Below are positions 45,941-55,322 of a stretch of DNA of 64,000 nt, in pieces. The first letter of the stretch is position 1. Every line of letters begins with the position of its first letter. The DNA lies in assembly GCA_027924645.1 (NCBI GenBank), contig BSBN01001017.1, positions 10,318,501-10,382,500 on the forward strand, read 5' to 3'. This DNA comes from Cunninghamia lanceolata (lineage: Eukaryota; Streptophyta; Pinopsida; Cupressales; Cupressaceae). The notes under the pieces are model-generated. The model saw only the letters and a program-made list of their open reading frames with translations. It did no database searches and had not been told where the DNA came from. The position numbers and the translations under genes were made by a program.

Positions 45941-46365
45941 AGGAGCTCTAGCTCAAGGGGAGAAGCATTAAAAATCAAATTCCCCTAGCCAGTAAGTGGG
46001 TGCCTGAATTTGGCATGATGAGAGATATTAATTTGGGTTATTATAGATCATTTGAAAGGATCTTTGGAAGAAAAGAAGTGGATATGACAATTTGTGGAGT
46101 AATTGAAGGTTGACTGTATGCAGAAACAATGTAACCGGATGTGTTAGGGAAGAGCATTTATTACAAAGGCAAATTAGGTTTTGTGGAGCATAAAAAGGTC
46201 ATTCACTCTTCATTTGAATCACTTTGCATTTGAAGAGAGAAAGAAGAATAGCATCTGAGCTGAGATTTCAAGGATTTGAAGTGCGATCGATGAATTTGCC
46301 CGCCAACCCTAATTTCATGAAAAAGGTATTTATCTGCGAAGCTTTGAACTTGTAATCTTTTGCAA
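45941..46365 (+). other. Junction between gag and accessory ORF, possible internal promoter
   Basis: Where pol should be, there are only about 420 bp. A weak coding trace (MRDINLGYYRSFERIFGRKE, about 46018) fades out near 46130. Then follow CATAAAAAGG (TATA-like, about 46189), CACTTTGCATTTGAAGAGAG and AAAAAGGTATTTATC (donor-like, about 46320) just before the ATG at 46366. This resembles a short promoter and leader, but that is inference. Confidence 0.35.
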
Positions 46366-47270
46366 ATGGCTACACCTTTGGTTGTTGATATTACTGAAAG
46401 GCCTTGACCCAAATTTAAGAAGCACCCATACAAATCAGTAGAAGTTGACCCATTAGGTGCATTTTCAAGTGTCCTGTATGGTGTGCTGCATGTTGAAGAT
46501 ATTAGGGTCTATATTCATGCGAGCATAGATGAATTTGGGGACTCAAGGTTTGTAGATTTGTTTGAGAGTCATCTAAGGGATGAAAATCATGATCTTAAAC
46601 TTGAGTATAAGGCACTACACGATAAACATTTCATTTAGATTATGGGGTTTCCAACATTCGATGAAGATGAATGGGTCTGGTATGTTTTTAGCCGAATGCG
46701 CGATGAGTTCTTATGGTTGTTGAAACCATTCAAAATTACAAAGGATGCTATCAGGATTTAGACTAGGTTGAATTCAACAGGTGGTTTACCCATGCTAGAA
46801 TCTGTGAAGAACTAGACCGTAACTGATGCAACCGATGCCAAATTCGATAAAAGGGCAATGACTATCAATGATATTATTGATCTGGATGTCAATTTTGCTT
46901 CAATGGTAATTGGTTACAAAATTTATCATTCCAGCAGGGAGAACTCTGTCTTCGAAAAAACCATATATGCTGCATACAAAATGTTAAAGGAAAATGTAGA
47001 TTATGACTTGTGTGAATTATTCTAGAACCAACTAATTGAGAACTTGAACAAAATCATGAAAGATAAGAAAAACACCTTTAAATATGGTACATTGGTTCTA
47101 TGTTTATTTTTCTACTTTATGAATGAGGTACCTAGAGTAAAGGGTGTGCACTGGACTAATTACGAGCTAGTTACTATTCAGATCAGAGATCATCTACACA
47201 ACATTGGTGACTATAAAGCACAAAAAACTGCAATCTGGGGATACTTCAAGAATTTCTAGAATATGATGCA
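46366..47270 (+). pseudogene. Accessory ORF, part 1 (unknown protein replacing pol)
   Basis: ATG at 46366 begins MATPLVVDITERP. The protein continues KKHPYKSVEVDPLGAFSSVL, YGVLHVEDIRVYIHASIDEF, FPTFDEDEWVWYVFSRMRDE, AMTINDIIDLDVNFASMVIG and KNTFKYGTLVLCLFFYFMNE, up to WGYFKNF. All these segments share one frame; the six interruptions before 47270 are stops (five TAG, one TGA), no frameshift. No known domain recognised. A hydrophobic stretch (LVLCLFFYFM, about 47095) might be a buried helix or a membrane segment. It is interrupted at 47270 by a nested element and resumes in frame at 51527. Position after gag matches the env-like ORF of Sireviruses, but no env features are evident. Confidence 0.6.
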
Positions 47271-48124
47271 TGATGAGACAATTTATTGTCTCATCTATTA
47301 GCTAAATAAATGCATGTATTTTTCTTAATTAGTGCCATTGTATGTATTAATGTTATTACATATTTAACCTTATAATCAACAATCAGTAGACTAAAGAATA
47401 AATTCAGTCAAGTTGAAACGATAACAAACTTCCTAAAAAGAAGCACGAAAATAAGGAGTTAAAAAATGCAGTCTTAGTAAAACATAGATATCTCCCTCGT
47501 TTCTCAACAAAATCTAGAATTTCAAAATGATCTGGAAAGCTGGGAATAAGAGAAATAAAACCTATAAACCTTTTGAGGAGATTCATCAAAATAAATGTGC
47601 AGTTTGTGACTAAAGTTGACTGAAATAAAACTGGCGTGAAAAAAGACAGTGAAATTAGATGAAGAAGATTTAGTTTTTCTCCCCAAAAGTAGGATCTCAG
47701 ATCCACATTCTTAGTGGATTGATTAAGAATAATAATTCTATAAATTCATTGTAATCAAGGAATCAATTGGGAAGAGTTTCTGAAATAATATAGTTTAGTC
47801 TTTTAGTAGCTCTGAATAGCTCTAGATAGTTTCATTTTTTAACAGTCTTTCAATTTCTTGTTCTTTACATTTCCAGTATTTCCCTTTACAAGTTTCTTAG
47901 GATAGATTTCATTCTAGAAATTTCATTTACAAGCTCTTAGATTAGGTTTGATTCCAGCAATTTATTTTCCAGCAAGTGTGTTTATTTCCAGTAAAGTGTG
48001 TTTATTCTGTTTGTAGAAAAAGAATGTCATGCAAATGATTTCTTCTCCCTCTTGCATATTGCCATGGACACCACCTTAGATTGCATTTTTAATTAAATGA
48101 TGAGGACTGCAGCGACCCTCATCA
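47271..48124 (+). repeat. 5' LTR of the TRIM/LARD-like element
   Basis: 854 bp. Begins T then GATGAGACAAT, TT, ATTGTCTCATC, a perfect 11-bp stem with a 2-nt loop. Ends TGATGAGG, an 11-nt spacer, CCCTCATCA, a second hairpin. Confidence 0.9.
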
Positions 48125-48128
48125 TTTT

Positions 48129-48146
48129 TGGCGTCATTGTTGGGGA
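48129..48146 (+). promoter_or_regulatory. Primer binding site, tRNA-Asp-like
   Basis: TGGCGTCATTGTTGGGGA, a variant of the Athila-type TGGCGCCGTTGCC PBS with CpG-to-TpG/CpA-type changes. Confidence 0.75.
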
Positions 48147-49202
48147 TAGGTGTCATTAGGGAGTTGCTGTTGATCTGGTGATAGCAGGTCAAAAGAGAAA
48201 ATTGGTTTGACAAGTCTTTTTAGGTTTATTATTTTAGAAACTCCCCCCAAAACAACAGATCTAAAGGAAGAGGTTCTTGCATGCAAAGGTGACAACTCTT
48301 ATGCAACTTCCTCAACTGGAGGACCATGAATTCAAGCCCCAACAAGAAAAAGATTATTGTTTGGACACCTTCAAAGTCCAAGGAGGGCTACCCAATCAGA
48401 TTTTTGAAGGAAAAGGAGTTGCATCCATTCATGTATGCAACAAAATGTGAGGAAGGATTGCAAGATCTTTCCAATCAGCCCATGCATCTACTAGAATCAG
48501 ATATTATGGAGAAGGCTGCCATTTCAAAGGAAGGAGGAGCATTTGAGTTCAAATATTTAGCCATCTTCTTCTCATGGTTTTTCTCTCCTTTCAAAATGTT
48601 GAATACATGGATCCATCTCTTGAGAAAAAGGATGTTATTTTCCATGCAACTAGTTAATGGTTTTGTGTAACCTATCTCTACATCAATAAGTAGAGTAGGA
48701 TAGAGTAGGTTTCTTTTCTCGAAATAAGTGCTTTGCACATGCTATGTCTTCTTCTCTAAAGCTCAAAACATGCATTTCTACATAAAAATTGCTCCTAAAA
48801 GCTTTTGCAGATTTCTTTTGGCATTTGGAGGCATTCTGGATCTCTCCATAGCTACCCATGGGCTCTATTTCCATCATTAGAACATTCTGGATCTCTTCAG
48901 AGCTGTTAAAGGAGGAAATATAGTTATCTCTGGATAGCTCCGGATTAGCTTCGGAGAGCTCCAGAGGGGTCCGGAGAGCTCCAAAGGGGTCCGGAGAGCC
49001 CTAGAGTAACTCAAAAAATTGACTATGGAGGAAAGACAACTAGCTCTGGATAGCTCCAGAGTGACTTAGAACATCTTCAGAGCATCTCCAATGCACCTCT
49101 CAGAAAAATCTTCATAGCAATTGCAATAAAGGTGAAGAAATTAGCTCCAAAAGCTCACTATGAGTTGCAAGAGGACCTGCAACACTTTAGGTGTGGGGGA
49201 GA
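48147..49202 (+). other. Interior of the TRIM/LARD-like element
   Basis: An open frame 48326-48670 (MNSSPNKKKIIVWTPSKSKE and on, 114 codons) shows no known domain; it may be a relic or chance. The 3' part (48900-49090) has repeated AGCTCCGGAGAGCTCC-like words: TCCGGA at about 48938, 48970 and 48990, with decayed forms TCTGGA and TCCAGA around them. It ends in the PPT GTGTGGGGGAGA next to 49203. Confidence 0.6.
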
Positions 49203-51526
49203 TGATGAGACAATTTATTGTCTCATCTATTAGCTAAATAAATGCATTTATTTTGCTTAATTAGTGCCATTGTATGTATTAATATTATTACATATTTTAC
49301 TTTGTAATCAACAAACAGTAGATTGAGGAATAAATTCAGTCAAGTTGAAATGCTAACAAACTTCCAAAAAAGAAGCACGAAAATAAGGAGTTAAAAAATG
49401 TAGTCTCAGTAAAATGGTGATATCTCCCTTGTTTCTCAACAAAATCCAAAATTTCAAAATGATCTGGAAAGTTGGGAATGATGGAAACAAAACCCAGAAA
49501 CCTTTTGAGGAGATTCATTAAAATAAATGCATAGGTTGCCACTAAAGTTGAATAAAACAAAACTAGCGTGAAAAAAGGCAGCGAAATTAGATGAAGAAGA
49601 TTTAGTTTTTCTCCCCAAAAATAGGATCTGAGATCCACATTCTTGGTAGATTGATTGAGAATAAGAATTCTATAAATTCATTATAATCAAGGAATCAATT
49701 GGGAAGAGTTTTCTGAAATAATATAGTTTAGTCTTTTAGCAGCTTTGGATAGCTCTAGATAGTTTCATTTCTTAAGAGTCTTTCAATTTCTTATTCTTTA
49801 CATTTCCAGTATTTTCCTTTACAAGTTTCTTAGGATAGATTTCATTTAAGCAATTTCATTTACAAGCTCTTAGATTAGTGGTGCAGGAGCACCAAGGGGC
49901 TTGGAGTGAGCCCATATGTATATAACGCATTTTTGGTGTAATGCTTTTGTTTTTAAATTAGGAAAGTGGACTGATGCAAGCGTAGATTCATTTGATAGCA
50001 TATCAAGTAATTTATGCATATACAAAGTGGATCCATCGGAGTGAGAGAGCTCATCGGTGAAGCTTTATGAAGTTATGTTGATAGCCGGTGTCCCACTGAT
50101 AAAAAGATTTCAGGTCTCACCGAAGTATAAGAAAAGATAATGCATATCGGTGTGAGGTGCATATCGGGAGATGGAAAGAATGTTAGGCTGATGTAAGAAG
50201 TCTTACCGATGGCTAGTTAATGATAGGCACATCGATGTGAGATATGGCATCGGTGGAGAAGTTAAAGGTGTCGCCGATGGGAAAGAGTCTGGCTGACGGG
50301 ATAGGGCCAAGGCTCATCGGAGTGACTAAGGATATCGGCGGGAGAAGTTGAACATTGGCCGATGTTGAAAGTCACACCGACAAGTGTGAAGGGAAGACTC
50401 ATCGGGGAGAAGATGGGTATCGGCCAGAAATAAGAAGGCACCACCGATAGAAAATGTATATGTCGATAAGACAATAGATTATCTTGCCGATGATAAAGTG
50501 AATGCATATTTCAGTATTGTATGATACAAACGAATGTATATGTGAAGGAGCAATACGAATGGAAGAAACCCTAACTGTCTGATAACAGAAAAAGGACAAA
50601 GAGTATAAGAACTAGTTTTTGGCTTTGTAAATGGGTTCGAATGTTGGAAAAAGTTAAAGAATAGACATTGAATGTAAAAGAAAGAACTCTCAGAATAAGA
50701 ACATTGATAGTTTGAATCTATTTGTGCATTGTCTGTAGAATTCTTGCATAGCTCAGTTTAAAGTAGAGTAATCAGTTTGTTTCTGTTCTTTTGTTTCTGT
50801 TTGTACAAAATGTCTCTGTCTTGATGTCCTTGCATTTTTCCTGTACAGTCATGGAGGGCCATCAAGTAGAGACCTTCTTTCTTTTGTTTCTATTTGTGTT
50901 AGTGGTTGGATTGTCAATGAGAGACATTAGGAACTTGTTCTAGGTGAGCTGTGCTATAGCCCAGCTAGGTATGCAAGTTGCAGTCTAAGAAGACAGGGGT
51001 GAAAAATAGAGTAGCAAGAATTGAGCACCAAGCAATCAGAACCCTGGACCCAGAGAGGAGGGCTGATAACGGGCTCACAAAGGCTAGAAGCCTTGGAGAT
51101 TGGGAATCTTGGAAGTAGTGAGGATAAGGAAGAGTACCTCACACCAAGAAAGTAGAGTTTGTATGGGAAACAACAGACAAATAGGTCTTTCACCTCTGTA
51201 ATAGATTGCTTAGGTTGTTTTAGACATTTTGGGGTAGAAAATGTCTATGAGCACTTGAATTGGTAGGGAAACCTGGGGATGGCATAGGTCTTGAAGTGTT
51301 GTGTCAAGATAGGTTTTCGAAACCCTTAGGTCTCCCTATCAATTAGGTTTGATTCCAACAATTTATTTTCTAGCAAGTGTGTTTATTTCCAACAAAGTGT
51401 GTTTATTTTGTTTGTAGAAAAAGAATGTCATGCAAATGATTTCTTCTCCCTCTTGCATATCGCCATGGACACTGCCTTGGATTAACATTTTTAATTAAAT
51501 GATGAGGACTGTAGCGACCCTCATCA
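49203..51526 (+). repeat. 3' LTR of the TRIM/LARD-like element (split by a solo LTR)
   Basis: Two parts, 49203-49878 and 51342-51526, match the 5' LTR; together with one copy of ATTAG removed they are about 856 bp. Starts with the same hairpin as the 5' LTR and ends CCCTCATCA before the TSD ATGCA. Confidence 0.9.
49879..51341. mobile_element. Solo LTR with dense ATCGG/CCGAT motifs
   Basis: 1,463 bp from TGGTGCAGGAGCACCA to CTCCCTATCA, flanked by perfect 5-bp TSDs ATTAG (49874-49878, 51342-51346), inserted in the 3' LTR of the surrounding element. It has LTR-type ends (TG … CA) but no interior, hence a solo LTR. Its first bases form a perfect hairpin (TGGTGC, AGGA, GCACCA) and resemble the chromovirus LTR start (TGGTGCAGGGGCACC). 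At least 14 ATCGG/CCGAT words lie at 50036-50493. Strand is not determined with certainty; TG…CA reads the same way on both strands. Confidence 0.88.
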
Positions 51527-53952
51527 ATGCATTCTAGAGAAAGAATCCCTAAATCAGTTGTTGAGAAATACAAGAATGAAATATGTTTTATGGTTGACAC
51601 TGATCAGTGCTTAATGGAAGTAGTAGAACCCAGAACTATTTGGATCATGCCCATGGAGTATGAGGTAGATGAGAAAAGCTTGAATATGTATGCTCAACAC
51701 CTTTTGAGCAAGCCAAAAGACACAACAGTTGAAAGATTTGGGACATATGAGGAGCTAAGTGTAAAATTGCACGTTGAACTCAGAAAACCTAAAATCAATA
51801 GGAAAGTAAGAAAAGAAGTTGAATAGTTAGCCGAGAATCTAGGCCTCACAAAGGAAACTATGAGGCAATTCAGGGAAAGAACTGAAAAGGCAGAGAAGGA
51901 GAAGTAGAATAAGAAACAAGGAAGTGCTTCAGAAGAATCCTCCTCCACATCAAGGACTACTAGAAGCTCTACTGCTGCCACCGTTCCCCCAAAACCTACC
52001 AAACCTAAAAAATTGGAATGCGAATCATCCAGAAAAGAAGGGAAAAGAGTGAAAACTATGGCCTCCTGGACTTATAAAAGCATGAAGAATGATGAAGAAG
52101 AAACTGATTATGATATTGAAGTCAAATAATTAAAGGCATCAAGCACAAAAGCAACCAAGGTGTCTAAGGAGAAGCCTTTCAGAAGCAAAAGGGCAAGCAA
52201 GAGGCAAAAGACTGAAATATTTGTTGAAAAGCCTACTCTCTTTGTGGATGACATCATCAAATCAGTCACTGTAGATGGGAACTTAAGACCAATGACTGAA
52301 TTCTTTGATTATTACAATGATGCTGATAAGAGGGTCCTAGAGGAAGCAACTGTCAAATATTTGAACATCTACAATAAGGCTTTGATTGAAATAACTTCTG
52401 AAATTCCAAGAAGTCTTGTAGATATTCTAGAGTTAAGAAAAGAAAATGCAAAAGATAAAGACATTGAGATTAGGGAGAATGTGTTGATAAATTTGTGCCC
52501 TCAAATTACTCCAGATTAGATGAACATGATATTCAAAGAAGTGAAGGATGACTTCAGGAGCAAGAAGAGAATGAATAAACTCATGCTTGGTGAAATAGAT
52601 GAGATAGTCAAAGATATTCTCCTAAATGCATTGAAAAGACACAATCTTCCTTTTTTTTGAAGAAGAGATTGATGATGGGATTGACTCCTCAATTCTGGAT
52701 GTTGAAGAATTGAAGATCAATGAGCAGCAAATGGAGTTAGATGACTCCTCTATTCTAGAAAAGGAAACAATGAACAAGGAAGATGAAAAGATGATAGATG
52801 AATCTGATGATGCAAGAGGTATTCAAACTCCTCCAGATCAATCCAAAGAAGATACAAAGATGAATGGTGAAGGTGATGATCAAACTGAAGATAATTCATT
52901 GAAGAATATGCAACATGAATTAGAAGAAGCTAAGGACAAAGAAGCATAAAAGGTCAAGGAGAAGAATGAAAAAGAGGAAGAGATAGCAAAGATTTGTTGT
53001 GAGCCCAAGCAGGACAACTTGGTTGACAGTACCGGAAAGGATAAACAAGATACATCATCATTTTGGGCAAGAGACACTGCAGAAGCAGTAAAGGAAATTC
53101 TAGAAAGAGACAAACAAAATGAAGAAGATCGGGACATTATACAAGGTCTAATAAATTTTGATACCTTATCTCTGGTGCAAAAGATAAAGTTGGCTTCCAT
53201 TGCTCAAGCTAAGGCCAAAGAAGATATTTTGAAGTCTCACATAGAAGACAATGAGCTACTTGGTCTTGCATCTAGAATATTGGAGAAGATCATACCCCCT
53301 TTTTAGAAGGACTGTTCAGCATCCCCCTCCAGACATTTAAAGAACTTGATAAACTCTGTAAGTTCTTATTTTGAATCTCTTGAAAAATCTACAGAGGTTA
53401 AGGTTAAAAATGAATTCAATGATAAAATATTTGATGCTTTGAAAAGGATGATTGCACTTGATAGAATTGTGCTAGATACTGGTGTAAAGAGTATTCAAAA
53501 TGCTCTTATAGAAGGAGGAAAGGTATATAAATTCTATTTATCCTATCCTAAAGCTATAGAGGACATTAAAACAAAAATAAAGGAGTTTAAAGAAAAACTA
53601 TCAAGTGTATCCTAATCTTTTGATCCTCTGACACTTTCAATGATGAGCCAAGAATGTCAAACAATCAGCTTGATTGAAGAAATAAAGAAACTGATAAAAG
53701 AAAGACAATATTGAGACAAGGATGTGTGAGCTCTGGGGACTAATTTCCCCTAAAATGGAAACATTGTTTAATACTCTAACTGAAGCACAAACTGCAACTC
53801 AGTCAAGTGATCCCATTGATCTGTGGATGACAAAGTCACAAGCATTTCTATTCAGTGGCCACATATCAACTTTGAACACTATGAAGAAGAGATGGGATAG
53901 TGAGCTGGCACAATTAAAGAACATTTTTGGTGATGTACTTAAGTTTATGTAA
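51527..53952 (+). pseudogene. Accessory ORF, part 2 (unknown, coiled-coil C-terminus)
   Basis: Continues part 1 in phase: HSRERIPKSVVEKYKNEICF, TIWIMPMEYEVDEKSLNMY, VERFGTYEELSVKLHVELRK and a Ser/Thr/Lys-rich hinge (about 51920-52060). A basic, NLS-like segment FRSKRASKRQK (about 52178) and FVDDIIKSVTVDGNLRPMTE (about 52245) follow, then helical, highly charged sequence to MCELWGLISPKMETLFNTLT and IFGDVLKFM at 53952. Frameshifts occur at a T8 run (about 52650) and near 53700. Stops are mainly TAG. Full length without damage would be roughly 1,100 residues. I do not recognise the family. It sits directly upstream of the repeated PPTs, the env position in Sireviruses. Confidence 0.6.
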
Positions 53953-54048
53953 ATAAGACTTAAAAGACTGTTTGTACATATGCGGCCTGGTATGTAGAAT
54001 TTTGGTGTAAATTTTAGTTTGCGGACCCCACCCTTTACCATTGATGTC

Positions 54049-54202
54049 AAAGGGGGAGTGAAGAGCAGTGAAAAATGAGGAATCTAGCAAAGGGGGAGCA
54101 TTAGAGAACATTGAAAAGCATAAGTGCACATAGAAAGGGGGAGTTGTTCCGACACTTAGTCATTTTTCACTAAGTGTTGCCATCAATGCCAAAGGGGGAG
54201 AT
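54049..54202 (+). promoter_or_regulatory. Four repeated polypurine tracts
   Basis: AAAGGGGGAG at 54049, 54089, 54134 and 54191. The last runs directly into the 3' LTR (AAAGGGGGAGAT, then TGTTGG). The phrase ATCAATGCCAAAGGGGGAG and multiple PPTs are recognised Sirevirus features. Confidence 0.9.
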
Positions 54203-55322
54203 TGTTGGCAAGAGACACTGCTATGCATGACAAGTGTTGTCATTGATGGCAACTAAGTCTATCCTACACATCCACATTACACGATTTGTTCATACCAGAA
54301 GTCAAAGTGAGGATTTGTCTAAGTCTGGGAGTTAGAAACAGAGCAAGTGACTAGGTCTGGCATCTTAGTTCAGATCTCTCTGGTGGTAATTCACAGTGTG
54401 CTGCAGATCTAAGGGAGTGATAAGGATTATCAGGGCTATCTAAATCTAGAGATTTAGCCTCCGAAGATAAAGGATTCAAATGTTATAAGGATTTGAGTAT
54501 CGGGTTCCACTTAGTCAGCACAGTCAAAAAAAGAATAGGGCGACCTAGTATTTAATCTTGGTCTAGATGTAGAAAAGCTGTTGGATAAGCAATTAGTGAT
54601 AATCAGTGGCATTGGCTAACATAATTGATGATATGGGAATACAAGTTTTTGGTCCGCATTGATATTTGTGCATAGATTCAGCTGATAGAATAGAGTTCTT
54701 GATAATGTTCTAAGTTTTCTTGAAGCCGACTATAGTTGATTGAATTTCTTGATGGGGATATATATAGCCAATGGATTCAAGTGTTGTGGTGTGTGATTGT
54801 GGTGTGGTGTAAAGTAAGTGCGAAAAGGGTAGAGAGAAGGGCGAAGGAGAAGAGATCTGAGGACTGAATCATGGCATAATAGTAAACAGGGCAGAGCAAG
54901 ATGAAGTGTGTAAGATCAATATTTTGTGCTTAACCGAAACTGAATTCCTGCATTAGTAGATGTTGTTCATCAGTTCAAACAATCTATAATCTTCTTGTAG
55001 GCAGTGAGCCTCGTTTGAGCAGTGAGCTATGGGCAATGAGTCTGAAGGCATGTGCCTCCTCATTTGTAATACTTTTAATAGAGTATAATCTTTGTGGGTT
55101 AATCCCCACCATGGTTTTTCCCTTAACCAGGTTTCCACATCAAAAATCCTAGTGTCAATTGTGTTATTTGTGTTTTTGCTCATGTAATATTGATTCTTAC
55201 TTTTTATGGTTATATCATTAATCCGTTAATAAGTGGTAAAGAAGAATTAAACTGCAGTAAGCATTAAAAGTTTTAATACAACTGATTCACCCCCCTCTTA
55301 GTTGTCTGCCCTAATTCCAACA
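54203..55322 (+). repeat. 3' LTR of the Sirevirus-like element
   Basis: 1,120 bp, TGTTGGCAAGAGACAC to TTCCAACA, then TSD GGAAA. TATA-like TATATATA at about 54759-54766; terminal hairpin at about 55278-55306. Differs from the 5' LTR by scattered substitutions and small indels. Confidence 0.92.

Larger units (their letters stand above)
47271..51526 (+). mobile_element. Small non-autonomous LTR element (TRIM/LARD-like) with Athila-type PBS
   Basis: LTRs 47271-48124 and 49203-51526 (the latter enlarged by a solo LTR insertion), perfect TSD ATGCA at 47266-47270 and 51527-51531. PBS TGGCGTCATTGTTGGGGA at 48129; PPT GTGTGGGGGAGA before 49203. The interior is about 1.08 kb with no retroelement domain. 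Without the solo LTR the element is 2,788 bp. Removal of the element plus one TSD (4,261 bp) joins the accessory ORF in frame: NMM|HSRERIPKS. Its U5 end and PBS resemble those of the Athila-like element at 23398-36325, suggesting Athila enzymes mobilised it. LTR direction is given by the PBS and PPT. Confidence 0.9.
43534..55322 (+). mobile_element. Pol-less Sirevirus-like LTR element carrying a large accessory ORF
   Basis: LTRs at 43534-44654 and 54203-55322 (TGTTRG … CCAACA), flanked by perfect 5-bp TSDs GGAAA (43529-43533, 55323-55327). PBS TGGTATCAGAGC at 44657. Four AAAGGGGGAG polypurine tracts upstream of the 3' LTR, the last as AAAGGGGGAGAT then TGTTGG, are a Sirevirus hallmark. The interior holds a coiled-coil gag with zinc knuckles, then one long accessory ORF. 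No protease, integrase, RT or RNase H motif is present on either strand. It hosts a nested non-autonomous element at 47271-51526; without it the element is 7,528 bp. It must have relied on a complete relative for reverse transcription and integration. Confidence 0.85.

Noticed and set aside
49879..51341. Chromovirus-related solo LTR
   Set aside because: Only the first about 15 bases resemble the chromovirus LTR; the rest does not match by eye, so no family link is claimed.
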